A stretch of 64,000 bases of DNA from Flavobacterium poyangense. GTDB taxonomy: Bacteria > Bacteroidota > Bacteroidia > Flavobacteriales > Flavobacteriaceae. The notes under the pieces were generated by a model. It searched no databases, was not told where the DNA came from, and saw only the letters and a list, made by a program, of their open reading frames with translations. The stretch covers positions 1 to 64,000 of the forward strand of contig NZ_JAALLN010000012.1 of the NCBI RefSeq assembly GCF_011751075.1. Direction: 5' to 3'. Shown one piece after another: positions 8,506 to 16,927 of the stretch (positions within the stretch are counted from its first letter, which is position 1; each line of letters starts with the position of its first letter). Made by a program: the position numbers and the translations under genes.

Positions 8506-9174
8506 TTATAAGAAAAAAGCTAGAAGGACTCCCAAAACGATCATCGACACTTTAGCTACATTAAATTTGTGACCTTCGCTACTTTCAAAAATAATAGTAG
8601 AGGAGATGTGAAATAAAATACCAATTACAACTGCGGTGATCTCTGTGTAATACTTGCTTAAAACAGGCAGATATTCTGATGCGATTGTACCCAATGGGGT
8701 CATCACAGCAAAGCTTAGCATAAAAACAAAAATGGCTTTTTTGTTTAAACTCGCGTTTAAGAAAAATGTTGTTAAGATTATGGCAATTGGCAAGTGGTGA
8801 ATCGCAATTCCGATTGCTAGATCATGATGATGACTCACCGGAAAACCTTCCAGAAAAGCATGCATACACAGACTGATGAAAAGCAGCCACGGAATTTGGT
8901 TCATTTTGGCGTGCCCATGCACATGGCCGTGTTCTGCCCCTTGTGAGAAAAATTCCAAAATGATCTGGAATAAGATTCCTACCATTATAAACAGACCAAT
9001 ATTGTGATTGTGTGATGCATAAACTTCCGGTAACAAATGCATTACGGTTAAGGATAGCAAAAACGAACCGCTAAAAGCCAGTAAAAGCTTTAGATTGGAT
9101 TTGTTTTTTGGCTTTAAAAACAAAGCTACAATATAGCCCAAAAGTACAGAAAATAAGGGTAGTAGATAATTCAT
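8506..9174 (-). CDS. ZIP family divalent metal transporter
   Basis: A 222-residue inner-membrane transporter with about seven spans. Conserved intramembrane metal-binding residues are visible in MHAFLEGFPVSHHHD (about 123-137) and in the AIGIAIHHLPIAIIL span. The cytoplasmic loop before them is His-rich (GAEHGHVHGHAKM), which is usual for ZIP proteins. Zinc is the likeliest substrate, though iron or manganese cannot be excluded. It stands alone, with no metal-responsive regulator beside it. Confidence 0.92.
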   Translation of the reverse strand: MNYLLPLFSVLLGYIVALFLKPKNKSNLKLLLAFSGSFLLSLTVMHLLPEVYASHNHNIGLFIMVGILFQIILEFFSQGAEHGHVHGHAKMNQIPWLLFISLCMHAFLEGFPVSHHHDLAIGIAIHHLPIAIILTTFFLNASLNKKAIFVFMLSFAVMTPLGTIASEYLPVLSKYYTEITAVVIGILFHISSTIIFESSEGHKFNVAKVSMIVLGVLLAFFL

Positions 9175-9245
9175 TTGCTTTTTTGTTTAATCGTTGATCT
9201 GTTTAATCGGTAATTGAATCGCTAAACCTATAACGATTTACCGGT

Positions 9246-10010
9246 TTATTTAAAAATCATGATTAATCGTTCACTCTCAGTCTTATGAAACTTTTTAAGT
9301 TTATAATCTCCAAAAGTATCTAAAAGAAAAATACCTGCCTCGGCCATTAATTCTTCAAAATCTTTTAATGTTAGGGCTTTTACTTTTTCGGTAAAATGAA
9401 AATGTTGTCCCTTGTCTTCAAAATCTATTTCTTTAAAAATATGCCCGTCTTGTACATATCTTTTGATTTTAAAATCGATATCGTCTACGGTTTTGACTTC
9501 TTCAGGAACCAAAGTTTCAATTACCTGAGTCACATTCATGAAATCAATTACAGCAAAACCATATTCGGATAAGCTTTCTTTTATGGCTTTTAAAGTGGTG
9601 AGATTGTCATCATCACTTTCAAAATAGCCAAAACTGGTAAACAAATTGAATATCGCGTCAAATTTTTCTTCAAATGATTCACGCATATCGTGTACCTTAA
9701 AATGAAGTGTTTCATTACTATTTTTACTTGCTTCGGCAATACTGTTTTCAGATAAATCGGCTCCGGTAACATTAAAGCCCAACTGGTTTAAGTAAATAGA
9801 GTGGCGGCCTTTCCCGCAGGCAAGATCAAGTACTTTTGCTTTTTCAGGCAAGTTTAGATAATGGGTAAGATTATCCATAAAAATCTGGGCTTCACGATAG
9901 TTTCTATCCTTATAAAGAATATGATAATAGGGAGTGTCAAACCATGAAGTAAACCAATTTTCGGTGTTACGTTCCTGATTCGGTGTTGATGAGTTCGATG
10001 CGTCAGACAT
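9246..10010 (-). CDS. Class I SAM-dependent methyltransferase
   Basis: A 254-residue soluble protein with a standard SAM-binding motif I (LDLACGKGRHS at 61-71), an acidic motif II after strand 2 (GADLSENS), and the DAIFNLFTSFGYF segment of motif IV/post-IV seen in the methyltransferase type 11/25 group. Substrate unknown. It is transcribed away from the THUMP methyltransferase gene, with about 158 nt between the two start codons. Confidence 0.88.
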   Translation of the reverse strand: MSDASNSSTPNQERNTENWFTSWFDTPYYHILYKDRNYREAQIFMDNLTHYLNLPEKAKVLDLACGKGRHSIYLNQLGFNVTGADLSENSIAEASKNSNETLHFKVHDMRESFEEKFDAIFNLFTSFGYFESDDDNLTTLKAIKESLSEYGFAVIDFMNVTQVIETLVPEEVKTVDDIDFKIKRYVQDGHIFKEIDFEDKGQHFHFTEKVKALTLKDFEELMAEAGIFLLDTFGDYKLKKFHKTESERLIMIFK

Positions 10011-10168
10011 TTATTCTATTTCAATTAATTCAAAGTCCCGCAAATTTAGTGTATTTTTGCCGAAAAATAACTATTTCGCAAGTATACCTCGTGAATCGTT
10101 GTGTGTAAAGTGAAGTTTTTAATGCAGATTTGAATTTGATAAGAAATCTGTTTTAATTTAGAGAAAAA

Positions 10169-11332
10169 ATGGAAGAAAATTTTAGAATGATAGCCAAATG
10201 TTTTTTTGGTTTTGAAGAAATATTAGAGAATGAATTGCGTGTCCTAGGTGCTCAGGATGTAGAAAAAGGAGTGCGAATGGTTAGTTTTAAAGGTGACAAA
10301 GGATTTATGTACAAAGCCAATTTGTCGTTGCGTACCGCCCTTAAGGTTTTAAAACCTATTTATTCTTTCAGAGCTAATAATGAACAGGCATTGTATAAAG
10401 GAATTTCAGGTGTGAATTGGTCTAAATTATTGAATGCCAATCAGACTTTTGTTATTGATGCTACCGTACATTCTACTTATTTTAATCATTCTGAATTTGT
10501 TTCTCAAAAATGTAAAGATGCTATTGTAGATCAGTTTAGAGAAAGAACAGGACAGCGTCCGAGTATTGATAAAGCTTTTCCTGATTTGAGAATTAATATT
10601 CATATAGATAAAGATCAGGTTTCGGTTGCGTTAGATACTTCGGGGAATTCATTACATCAACGTGGGTATCGAACGGCTACGAATATCGCACCGATCAACG
10701 AGGTGCTGGCAGCGGGGGTTTTATTGCTGTCAGGTTGGGAAGGGCAGAGCCATTTTCTTGATCCGATGTGTGGCTCCGGAACATTTTTGGCAGAAGCGGC
10801 TATGATTGCCTGTAATATTCCGGCAAACATAAATCGTAAAGAGTTTGCTTTTGAGAAGTGGAAAGACTGGGACAATGATTTGTTTGATCAGATTGTAAAT
10901 AGTTTAATGAAAAAGACAAAAGAATTTCATTATACCATAAAAGGTTTTGATAAAGCGCCAAGTGCGGTAAACAAAGCTAAAGACAATATTAGAAATGCTA
11001 ATTTAGAGGATTATGTTACCGTTCAGGAGGATAATTTCTTTGATACGGAAAAAGCGGTAGAAGGCAAATTGCATATGGTTTTCAATCCTCCTTATGATGA
11101 ACGTTTGGACATTCATATGGAAGAATTCTATAAAAATATTGGAGATACTTTAAAGAAAAGCTACCCGGGAACAAACGCCTGGTTTATTACAGCAAATCTG
11201 GAAGCATTGAAATTTGTTGGGTTAAAACCTTCCCGTAAAATTAAACTTTTCAACGGAAGTTTAGAAGCTCGTTTGGTTAAATATGAAATGTACGAGGGGA
11301 GTAAGAGAACGAAGTTTCAAGTTAATGAATAG
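10169..11332 (+). CDS. THUMP-domain 23S rRNA/RNA guanine-N2 methyltransferase
   Basis: A 387-residue enzyme of the RlmL/Trm14 type. The N-terminal half (about 5-160) is a THUMP RNA-binding domain. The catalytic domain shows SAM motif I DPMCGSGTF at 198-206 and the amino-methylation motif NPPYDER at 306-312, which marks N2-guanine or similar exocyclic-amine methylation. It lacks the second methyltransferase domain of E. coli RlmKL, so it corresponds to the RlmL half. It has its own promoter region and is followed by a tandem repeat block. Confidence 0.92.
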   Translation: MEENFRMIAKCFFGFEEILENELRVLGAQDVEKGVRMVSFKGDKGFMYKANLSLRTALKVLKPIYSFRANNEQALYKGISGVNWSKLLNANQTFVIDATVHSTYFNHSEFVSQKCKDAIVDQFRERTGQRPSIDKAFPDLRINIHIDKDQVSVALDTSGNSLHQRGYRTATNIAPINEVLAAGVLLLSGWEGQSHFLDPMCGSGTFLAEAAMIACNIPANINRKEFAFEKWKDWDNDLFDQIVNSLMKKTKEFHYTIKGFDKAPSAVNKAKDNIRNANLEDYVTVQEDNFFDTEKAVEGKLHMVFNPPYDERLDIHMEEFYKNIGDTLKKSYPGTNAWFITANLEALKFVGLKPSRKIKLFNGSLEARLVKYEMYEGSKRTKFQVNE

Positions 11333-11333
11333 A

Positions 11334-11690
11334 GTGGCATAGGCTCAGAGGTTCAAAGGGACAAAGGTTTAGTTTTAGCGCTGAATTTTGTTAATGATTA
11401 GCCTTTGTTCCTTTGCGCCTTTGTAGCTCTGAACCTTTAAAAAAAGAAAGAAAGTTGCAAAGGCTGAGAGGTTCAAAGGGACAAAGGTTTAGTTTTAGCG
11501 CTGAATTTTGTTAATGATTAAACTTTGTTCCTTTGTTCCTTTGTAGCTCTGAACCTTAAAAAAAAAGAAAGAAAGTTGCAAAGGCTGAGAGGTTCAATGG
11601 GACGGAGGTTTAGTTTTAGCACTGAATTTTGTTAATGATTAGCCTTTGTTCCTTTGAACCTTTGTAGCTCTGAACCTTAAAAAAAAAGAA
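11334..11690. repeat. Three tandem copies of a 120-121 bp imperfect palindrome
   Basis: Three near-identical units start at 11334, 11454 and 11575. Each begins with 'gg ctgagaggttcaaagg', passes through 'gtttagttttagcgctgaattttgttaatgatta' and ends with 'tttgtagctctgaacctt' plus an A-rich run. The two ends of each unit are roughly inverted copies of each other, so each can fold. Differences are scattered single bases and a one-base length change. The third unit runs directly into the start codon at 11693. No gene lies in this 360-bp stretch. Confidence 0.9.
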
Positions 11691-11692
11691 AA

Positions 11693-11929
11693 ATGACAAA
11701 ACTACAAGTAAGAGGTTTTTTATACCAGTTAGGATGTTTCGCTATTTTGTTTATAGCAGGGAGGTATTTGGTAGCAACATATACCGGATTAACGGGACTT
11801 TGGATTCCGATTACGGCTTTTATCGCCGCAACGTTGATTTCGCCTAAATTTCAGGCAGTCAAAACCAAAGACGGTGAAAAGCTTTTTATGAAATGGATTT
11901 TTATAAAAGGAATTAGAGAAATAGGGTAA
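11693..11929 (+). CDS. Small two-span membrane protein of unknown function
   Basis: A 78-residue protein with two hydrophobic spans (about 10-28 and 33-50) joined by a short Thr/Gly-rich turn, and a basic C-terminal tail (FMKWIFIKGIREIG). Codon use matches the neighbours and the frame has a normal ATG after an A-rich stretch, so I consider it real. I do not recognise the family. Its leader is made entirely of three 120-bp repeats, which is unusual. Confidence 0.7.
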   Translation: MTKLQVRGFLYQLGCFAILFIAGRYLVATYTGLTGLWIPITAFIAATLISPKFQAVKTKDGEKLFMKWIFIKGIREIG

Positions 11930-12291
11930 CTTGTTAAAGTTGCTAAGGTCCTAAGTGCCTAAGGTGCTTGGAATAACGCCTCGAAATCGTGAATTACTAT
12001 TAATTCTTGATTTCGAGGCTTGTTTTTTTGTGTATATTCAATTTATATGTCGCTCCTCCGGAGCTCCCTTTGTGTTGAAAATATTTGCTATAAACATGTC
12101 GCTTCTCTGAAGCTTAAGAAATGTAACAGTGAGTCAGGTTGGTCAAAGAAATATTCTAAATATGCTCAAAGAAAAAACCACGAATTCAAGAATTAATAAT
12201 TCAAGATTTCGTGGCTCATTATTTTATCGTATATCAATCTAAAAGACTCAGAAACTCAGTACCTCAGAAACTTAGCAACTTTTAAAAAAAT
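11930..12291. other. Intergenic region with hairpins and short dispersed repeats
   Basis: No gene seen. A hairpin (about 11977-12030) pairs 'gcctcgaaatcgtgaatt' with 'aattcttgatttcgaggc' and ends in a T-run, so it is a likely terminator. A second, less perfect hairpin of related sequence lies at about 12178-12216 (ccacgaa...ttcgtgg). Between them are two copies of 'atgtcgctcctccggagct' type sequence, at 12047-12065 and, diverged, at 12096-12114. A 'actcagaaactcagtacctcagaaa' fragment is near 12246-12270. Confidence 0.65.
11977..12030 (+). terminator. Hairpin terminator after the small membrane protein gene
   Basis: Long arms (gcctcgaaatc / gatttcgaggc plus further pairing inward) are followed by 'ttgttttttt'. 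It lies about 50 nt past the stop codon at 11929 and is oriented to end that transcript. Confidence 0.75.
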
Positions 12292-13098
12292 CTATTTCTT
12301 AGGTATTTCAGGAATTTCCGGAAGAATTACTTTTTTCTTGTAGAGTGGAATAAAGTAGGAAACGGTATAATTGAAACCTACTCCAAAATTTCCGTCATAG
12401 GTTCTGTTGAAACCCGGGATATAAAGATTTTCAAAATTCCCCGGTTCTTTGTTGCTGGCCAAAAGTTTTAGCTGAATGGCAAAACCAACAAATATATTAT
12501 TAAAAACTTTTGCTTTAACGCCCATGGCAACTTCAAGCCAGGCCGCCGTAAGACCGTTGTATTTTTCTCCTGAAGCTATTGATTCCTGTGATCCCCAATA
12601 AGGGTTTCGATTATAGATTTTATACGTATTGAGTTGTTGGCTAAAGGTACTAAAACCACCACGTAACCCAATCGTTATAAGGTTTTCCATATCAAGCCAG
12701 TTTTGATACGTGTTGTAATCAAAACCACCCTTTATATAAGTTCCTGTTGTAGTTGAGTTTAATCTGGCGTCATCGGTGGTTTTGTCTTCAAAACCAAGTT
12801 CTGCTGCTAAAAAGTACTTTTTTGTCAGACGAAAATCACCTGTAAATTCAACACCTTTGTAATCTTTATCGTAAAAACCGCGTGTTAGTTTGTATAAATC
12901 AACACCAACCCGCAGACCATATCGATCTGTTTTCGGAGGGATAGTATCCGTTTTAGCTTGCTGAGCAGCCGGTTTTTTGATTTCTGATTTTGGTTTTTCC
13001 TGAATAGTTTCTTTTGCTTTGGTTGTTTCCTGAGCGTGAGCCAAAAACATTGAAAACAATAAAGGAATACTAAAAATATACTTTAATATGTGTTTCAT
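12292..13098 (-). CDS. DUF6048-like outer-membrane beta-barrel protein
   Basis: Starting at MKHILKY (13098) gives 268 residues with a classical signal peptide ending MFLAHAQ. An upstream ATG at 13110 would add only MNSK. A Lys/Pro/Thr-rich linker (about 24-60) precedes a body of alternating aromatic and polar residues typical of a small outer-membrane barrel, with GVDLYKLTRGFYDKDYKG near the start and GVGFNYTVSYFIPLY near the end. I recognise it as DUF6048. The start overlaps the end of the DUF6452-like lipoprotein gene by about 29 nt, so the two are coupled and probably act together at the outer membrane. Function unknown. Confidence 0.85.
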   Translation of the reverse strand: MKHILKYIFSIPLLFSMFLAHAQETTKAKETIQEKPKSEIKKPAAQQAKTDTIPPKTDRYGLRVGVDLYKLTRGFYDKDYKGVEFTGDFRLTKKYFLAAELGFEDKTTDDARLNSTTTGTYIKGGFDYNTYQNWLDMENLITIGLRGGFSTFSQQLNTYKIYNRNPYWGSQESIASGEKYNGLTAAWLEVAMGVKAKVFNNIFVGFAIQLKLLASNKEPGNFENLYIPGFNRTYDGNFGVGFNYTVSYFIPLYKKKVILPEIPEIPKK

Positions 13099-13612
13099 TT
13101 TCGAATTCAATGTTAGTTTTTTGTACAGAAATTTCCCTCATCCACAATCCGTCAGTTCCCTGGACTGTTGGAGCAAGAGGGGTGTTTAAGTTAAAAATCG
13201 TTTTAAAGCCACAAGCTCTTGAAACGTATTGATTTTGACGGTTGTAAGAAAAACTTACGATGTCTTCATTAACAAAACCTGGATTTGGGTTGCCGGAGAA
13301 TAAAATAAACTTGTAGGTGGTTACCTCAGCATCTGTTCTTAAGGGAATAGCTATCGAGTCGCCACTGGTTAAATACATTGCATTACCGGTAGCAGATTTA
13401 TTGAAAATAATACCTGCGTCCTTGTCTTTACCGTCAACCTGACCAATTACCCTTAGATCAGTTACTCTTTTTTTTATTGTTGCATTGTTTATGTCATAAA
13501 AAGTAATTACTAATCGCGGAGTTGTTGGTGTATCTGCATCACAGATATCATCTTTCTCGCAACCGGATAAGCCAAAAGCAAAAAGTAATAAAAAAGAGAT
13601 TATTTTTTTCAT
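13070..13612 (-). CDS. DUF6452-like lipoprotein
   Basis: A 180-residue lipoprotein (LSGC, Cys18) of the type I know as DUF6452. The mature part opens with an acidic linker and the motif CDADTPTTP (Cys24 followed four residues later by PTTP). A motif of the same spacing occurs twice in the unrelated-looking lipoprotein at 20933-21910. The rest is beta-rich. It lies 12 nt after rlmD and overlaps the downstream barrel gene, forming an rlmD-DUF6452-DUF6048 run. No function is established. Confidence 0.85.
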   Translation of the reverse strand: MKKIISFLLLFAFGLSGCEKDDICDADTPTTPRLVITFYDINNATIKKRVTDLRVIGQVDGKDKDAGIIFNKSATGNAMYLTSGDSIAIPLRTDAEVTTYKFILFSGNPNPGFVNEDIVSFSYNRQNQYVSRACGFKTIFNLNTPLAPTVQGTDGLWMREISVQKTNIEFENETHIKVYF

Positions 13613-13624
13613 GTATAATTTTTG

Positions 13625-15037
13625 TTATCTAAGTTCTAAAAGTACAACATTTTCTACATGATGCGTTTGCGGGAACATATCTACCGGACGAACACGTGTT
13701 ACTTTGTATTTCTCATCCATCAAAGCTAAATCACGCGCCTGTGTGGCTGAATTACAACTCACATAAACGACTTTTTTTGGTGAGATTTTCAAAATCTGAT
13801 CAATAACGGCAGCATGCATTCCGTCTCTTGGCGGATCTGTGATAATAACATCAGGTTTTCCGTGTTGTGCAATAAAGCTTTCATTAAATACGACTTTCAT
13901 GTCTCCAACGAAAAACTCACAATTGGTAATATTATTGCGTTCTGCATTGGCTTTAGCATCTAAAATTGCTTCAGGTACACTTTCAACACCAATTACTTTT
14001 TTTGCTTTTTTAGAAACGAACTGTGCAATAGTACCTGTTCCTGTATATAAGTCATAAACGGTTTCGTCACCCGAAAGACCGGCAAAATCACGCGTTATTT
14101 TATAAAGTTCATAAGCCTGATCTGAATTGGTCTGGTAAAAAGATTTTGCATTAATGCTGAATTTTAAACCTTCCATTTCTTCAAGGATATAATCTCTTCC
14201 TTTATATAGTTTAATATCCTGATCGTAAATAGTATCGTTTTGCTTAGCGTTTACGACATATTGCAAAGAGGTTATTTGTGGAAATTTCTCGTATAAATGA
14301 TCTAAGATAAGTTCACGATTTTCTTTATCATTTTCAAAAAATTGAATCAAGACCATGATTTCCCCTGTAGATGCGGTACGGATCATTAAAGTTCTTAGTA
14401 AACCGGAATGCTCTCTTGGATTAAAGAATGCCAGATTATTTTCGTTGGCAAAAGCTCTTACTTCATTTCTGATTGCATTAGAAGGGTCTTCCTGTAAATG
14501 ACATTTGGTGATGTCAAGGATTTTGTCCCACATTTTCGGAATATGGAATCCTAAGGCATTTCTGTTTCCTAAATCTTCCGTACTTCCAATTTCTTTTTCA
14601 GTTAACCAACGACTGTTAGAAAACGAAAATTCCATTTTATTTCTATAGAAAAATTGTTTGTCTGAACCCAAAATAGTTTCGAATTCCGGAAGTTCAACTT
14701 TTCCGATACGTTGTAAATGATTTTTTACTTCGTTTTGTTTGTAGTACAGCTGTTGACTGTATTTCATGTTTTGCCATTTGCATCCTCCACAAACTCCAAA
14801 ATGATCGCAAATCGGTTCAATGCGATGCTCTGATAATTCATGAAATTTTACTGCTTTGCCTTCATAATAGGCTTTTCTTTTCTTAAAAGTTTGTACATCA
14901 ACTACATCACCAGGTACCACATTCGGAATAAAGATTACTTTTCCGTCAGGAGCCTTTGCTACTGATACTCCCTTTGCTCCAGCATCAAGAACTTGAATTT
15001 GATGAAAGACAACTTTGTCTGTATTTTTTCTTCCCAT
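13625..15037 (-). CDS. rlmD: 23S rRNA (uracil-C5)-methyltransferase, RlmD type
   Basis: A 470-residue RNA m5U methyltransferase of the RlmD/TrmA group. An N-terminal TRAM RNA-binding domain (about 5-65) precedes a 4Fe-4S cluster site with Cys77, Cys83 and Cys86 (ICDHFGVCGGCKW). The C-terminal Rossmann domain has VYDLYTGTGTIAQF as SAM motif, DPPRDGMH, and the nucleophile segment YVSCNSATQARD near 427-438. In flavobacteria one such enzyme is usually labelled RlmD; modification of U1939 is assumed rather than shown. It heads the run with the two surface proteins. Confidence 0.93.
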   Translation of the reverse strand: MGRKNTDKVVFHQIQVLDAGAKGVSVAKAPDGKVIFIPNVVPGDVVDVQTFKKRKAYYEGKAVKFHELSEHRIEPICDHFGVCGGCKWQNMKYSQQLYYKQNEVKNHLQRIGKVELPEFETILGSDKQFFYRNKMEFSFSNSRWLTEKEIGSTEDLGNRNALGFHIPKMWDKILDITKCHLQEDPSNAIRNEVRAFANENNLAFFNPREHSGLLRTLMIRTASTGEIMVLIQFFENDKENRELILDHLYEKFPQITSLQYVVNAKQNDTIYDQDIKLYKGRDYILEEMEGLKFSINAKSFYQTNSDQAYELYKITRDFAGLSGDETVYDLYTGTGTIAQFVSKKAKKVIGVESVPEAILDAKANAERNNITNCEFFVGDMKVVFNESFIAQHGKPDVIITDPPRDGMHAAVIDQILKISPKKVVYVSCNSATQARDLALMDEKYKVTRVRPVDMFPQTHHVENVVLLELR

Positions 15038-15104
15038 AGCGCAAAAATAAGTGTTTGTAAACTTTTATAAATTAAATTTTAAAATATTTTACCATTTTTT
15101 TTAA

Positions 15105-15139
15105 TTTGTTAGTTTAATCAAGTTTAAAAAGTAACTTTG
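15105..15139 (+). promoter_or_regulatory. Bacteroidota-type promoter of the histidine kinase gene
   Basis: TTTG at 15105-15108 and TAACTTTG at 15132-15139, 23 nt apart, match the Flavobacterium -33/-7 pattern. The predicted start of transcription is about 50 nt ahead of the ATG at 15195. Confidence 0.55.
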
Positions 15140-15194
15140 TTTTAGCAATAATCCCTCAAGCTGCATTTTTAACCTATAGTTTTGTTATTTTTTT

Positions 15195-16244
15195 ATGAAG
15201 TTGTATCACAATCTTTCACAAATTAGCTTTTTAAAAAAGAGTTATGCATTCAAGTTCTTGTTTGTAGCTTTTATAGGTATACATATTCCTTTGATCGGTA
15301 TTTTGTTTTTTGTACTATATTTTGATACTTCTATTTCGCCGGGCTCTGTTTTGATTTTTTCTTTAGTAATGACCTTGTTAGCTACTGCAATAACGCTTTT
15401 GGTTTTAAAGAATTTAATTGAACCAATAGCAATGGCCTCAAAATCTTTGGATGATTACAGGAATAGTAGAAGGCTGTCTGTTTTGCCAACCGAATATAGT
15501 GATGAGGCGGGTTTGCTAATGTGTAATATACAGGAATCTATTTATGAAACAGAAAGTTATATTAACGAAAAGCAGGATTTGATCTATATGCTTTCGCATG
15601 ATTTAAAAAATTTTGCCGGAAATCCGCAGGGGCTAGCCAATCTGATCATAAGCGAAAATCCGTCGGACTCTGTGAAACATTTGGCCGGTTTAATTTGTGA
15701 ATCGACTAATTTGCAATTCAGATATATCGATAATTTTATAAAATTATTGAATGAGCAGGATCAGATCGTGAAAATAAATCAGGAAGTAAAAACGATAGTG
15801 TTTCCTGGTATTTTGCCTTTTATTAATGAACAGGTTGAGCAACGACTGATCGATAAAAATATAAAATTGTCTTTGAGTTTGGAGCTAACCGAAGCCAAAC
15901 TAAGAATTGAAGAAGGTTTATTGGTTCAGGTTTTAGTTAACCTGATAAGCAATGCTATTAAATTCTCTTATTTTGATAGTGAGATTAAAGTAAGGATTTA
16001 CTTTGAGGACGAAAATTTAGTGATTACTGTTACGGACAAAGGGATAGGTTTTGACAAACATCAGATTGATGAATTGTTTAAAAAATTCACAACAATGAGC
16101 CGATTGGGGACAGCAAAAGAATCCTCAACCGGGATTGGTCTGTATTTGTGTAAAAAAATCATTGAGAGAAACAAAGGGGAGCTAAGTGCTGTAAGCGAAG
16201 GGAAAAATAAAGGGGCAGTGTTTAAAATTGTTTTTGAGCTTTGA
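15195..16244 (+). CDS. Orphan membrane sensor histidine kinase
   Basis: A 349-residue kinase with two membrane spans (about 20-43 and 52-71) and almost no periplasmic loop, so it likely senses the membrane or an internal signal. A HAMP-like linker leads to the phospho-acceptor segment MLSHDLKNFAG (His135), where Asn-Phe replaces the usual Thr-Pro after DLK. The ATPase domain is complete: N box NLISNAIKFS (Asn253), VTDKGIGF, and the STGIGLYLCKKI G2 box. No response regulator is adjacent, and the next gene converges directly after its stop with no gap. Confidence 0.92.
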   Translation: MKLYHNLSQISFLKKSYAFKFLFVAFIGIHIPLIGILFFVLYFDTSISPGSVLIFSLVMTLLATAITLLVLKNLIEPIAMASKSLDDYRNSRRLSVLPTEYSDEAGLLMCNIQESIYETESYINEKQDLIYMLSHDLKNFAGNPQGLANLIISENPSDSVKHLAGLICESTNLQFRYIDNFIKLLNEQDQIVKINQEVKTIVFPGILPFINEQVEQRLIDKNIKLSLSLELTEAKLRIEEGLLVQVLVNLISNAIKFSYFDSEIKVRIYFEDENLVITVTDKGIGFDKHQIDELFKKFTTMSRLGTAKESSTGIGLYLCKKIIERNKGELSAVSEGKNKGAVFKIVFEL

Positions 16245-16688
16245 TCAGGATCTTCTTTTTATGATCTCATAATTGATGATGGTGAAAAAATAGAAACAAG
16301 AATCGGCAGTTATTTTTCCCAGAATAATTCCGAAAAAATAATTTCCGCATAAGATTGGCATCCAATACATGCAAAAAGGGCGAACGACCAGAAAGTCTAA
16401 AAACGCCGGATATCCAAATTCCAGAACCAAATTTTTTACAAGAGATAAAACCTCACCAAACGTTGTTTTTTTGTTTTGAAGTTTATGCTGTTGTACCATT
16501 TTTCGGTAGGACGAAAACAGAATAGTCCCGTAAAAGGACAGGTATTCAGCAAAAGTAATAAGGTAAGCTGTAGTTAATCCGCTGTAGATTTTACTGAATA
16601 AAGAGGCTAGAAGTGCTGCTGTTGTACTTGCTAATTCACCGTATTTATATCTGTTAAACCATTCTTTGAAATTTGATTTTGTGAGCAT
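16245..16688 (-). CDS. Hypothetical multi-span membrane protein
   Basis: A 147-residue, strongly hydrophobic protein with about four spans and a basic loop in the middle (YRKMVQQHKLQNKKT). It ends in IKRRS. I do not recognise the family; the topology is a little like GtrA-type flippase accessory proteins, but no motif confirms that. Its stop codon abuts the stop of the convergent histidine kinase gene. Confidence 0.7.
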   Translation of the reverse strand: MLTKSNFKEWFNRYKYGELASTTAALLASLFSKIYSGLTTAYLITFAEYLSFYGTILFSSYRKMVQQHKLQNKKTTFGEVLSLVKNLVLEFGYPAFLDFLVVRPFCMYWMPILCGNYFFGIILGKITADSCFYFFTIINYEIIKRRS

Positions 16689-16927
16689 TTTTTGAAGTGA
16701 CTAAGTTTCTGAGGAGCTAAGGTACTAAGTTTAAAATTGTAATAGAAATTACTTTTTTGACTTAACACTTTGGCCTCTCAGAAATTCAGTACCTTTTTTA
16801 TTCGCTAAATAAATCAGAAGAAAGGTGTTAATTTATTGATTGGTGAATAAAAGCAAGAGGTGTAGATCTTTTTAAACAAGTATTTTTCGACTTAGTGCCT
16901 TAGCTCCTCAGGACCTTAGAACCTTTT
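16689..16927. repeat. Repeat-rich spacer containing a decayed copy of the cysM 3' end
   Basis: The spacer holds two copies of 'ctcctcag/cctctcag ... ttagtacc tttttt' type sequence, at about 16756-16800 and 16890-16927. Each is followed by 'aaataaatcagaagaaag', at 16806-16823 and at 16933-16950. The second is the true end of cysM. The first would encode LSSDLFSE plus a stop on the minus strand, close to the genuine LSSDLFD ending. An inverted 'tttctgaggagctaaggtactaag' copy sits at about 16701-16725. Confidence 0.7.

Noticed and set aside
11334..11690. Possible CRISPR array or coding tandem repeat
   Set aside because: Units are 120 bp, adjacent without spacers and palindromic, with no long open frame through them.
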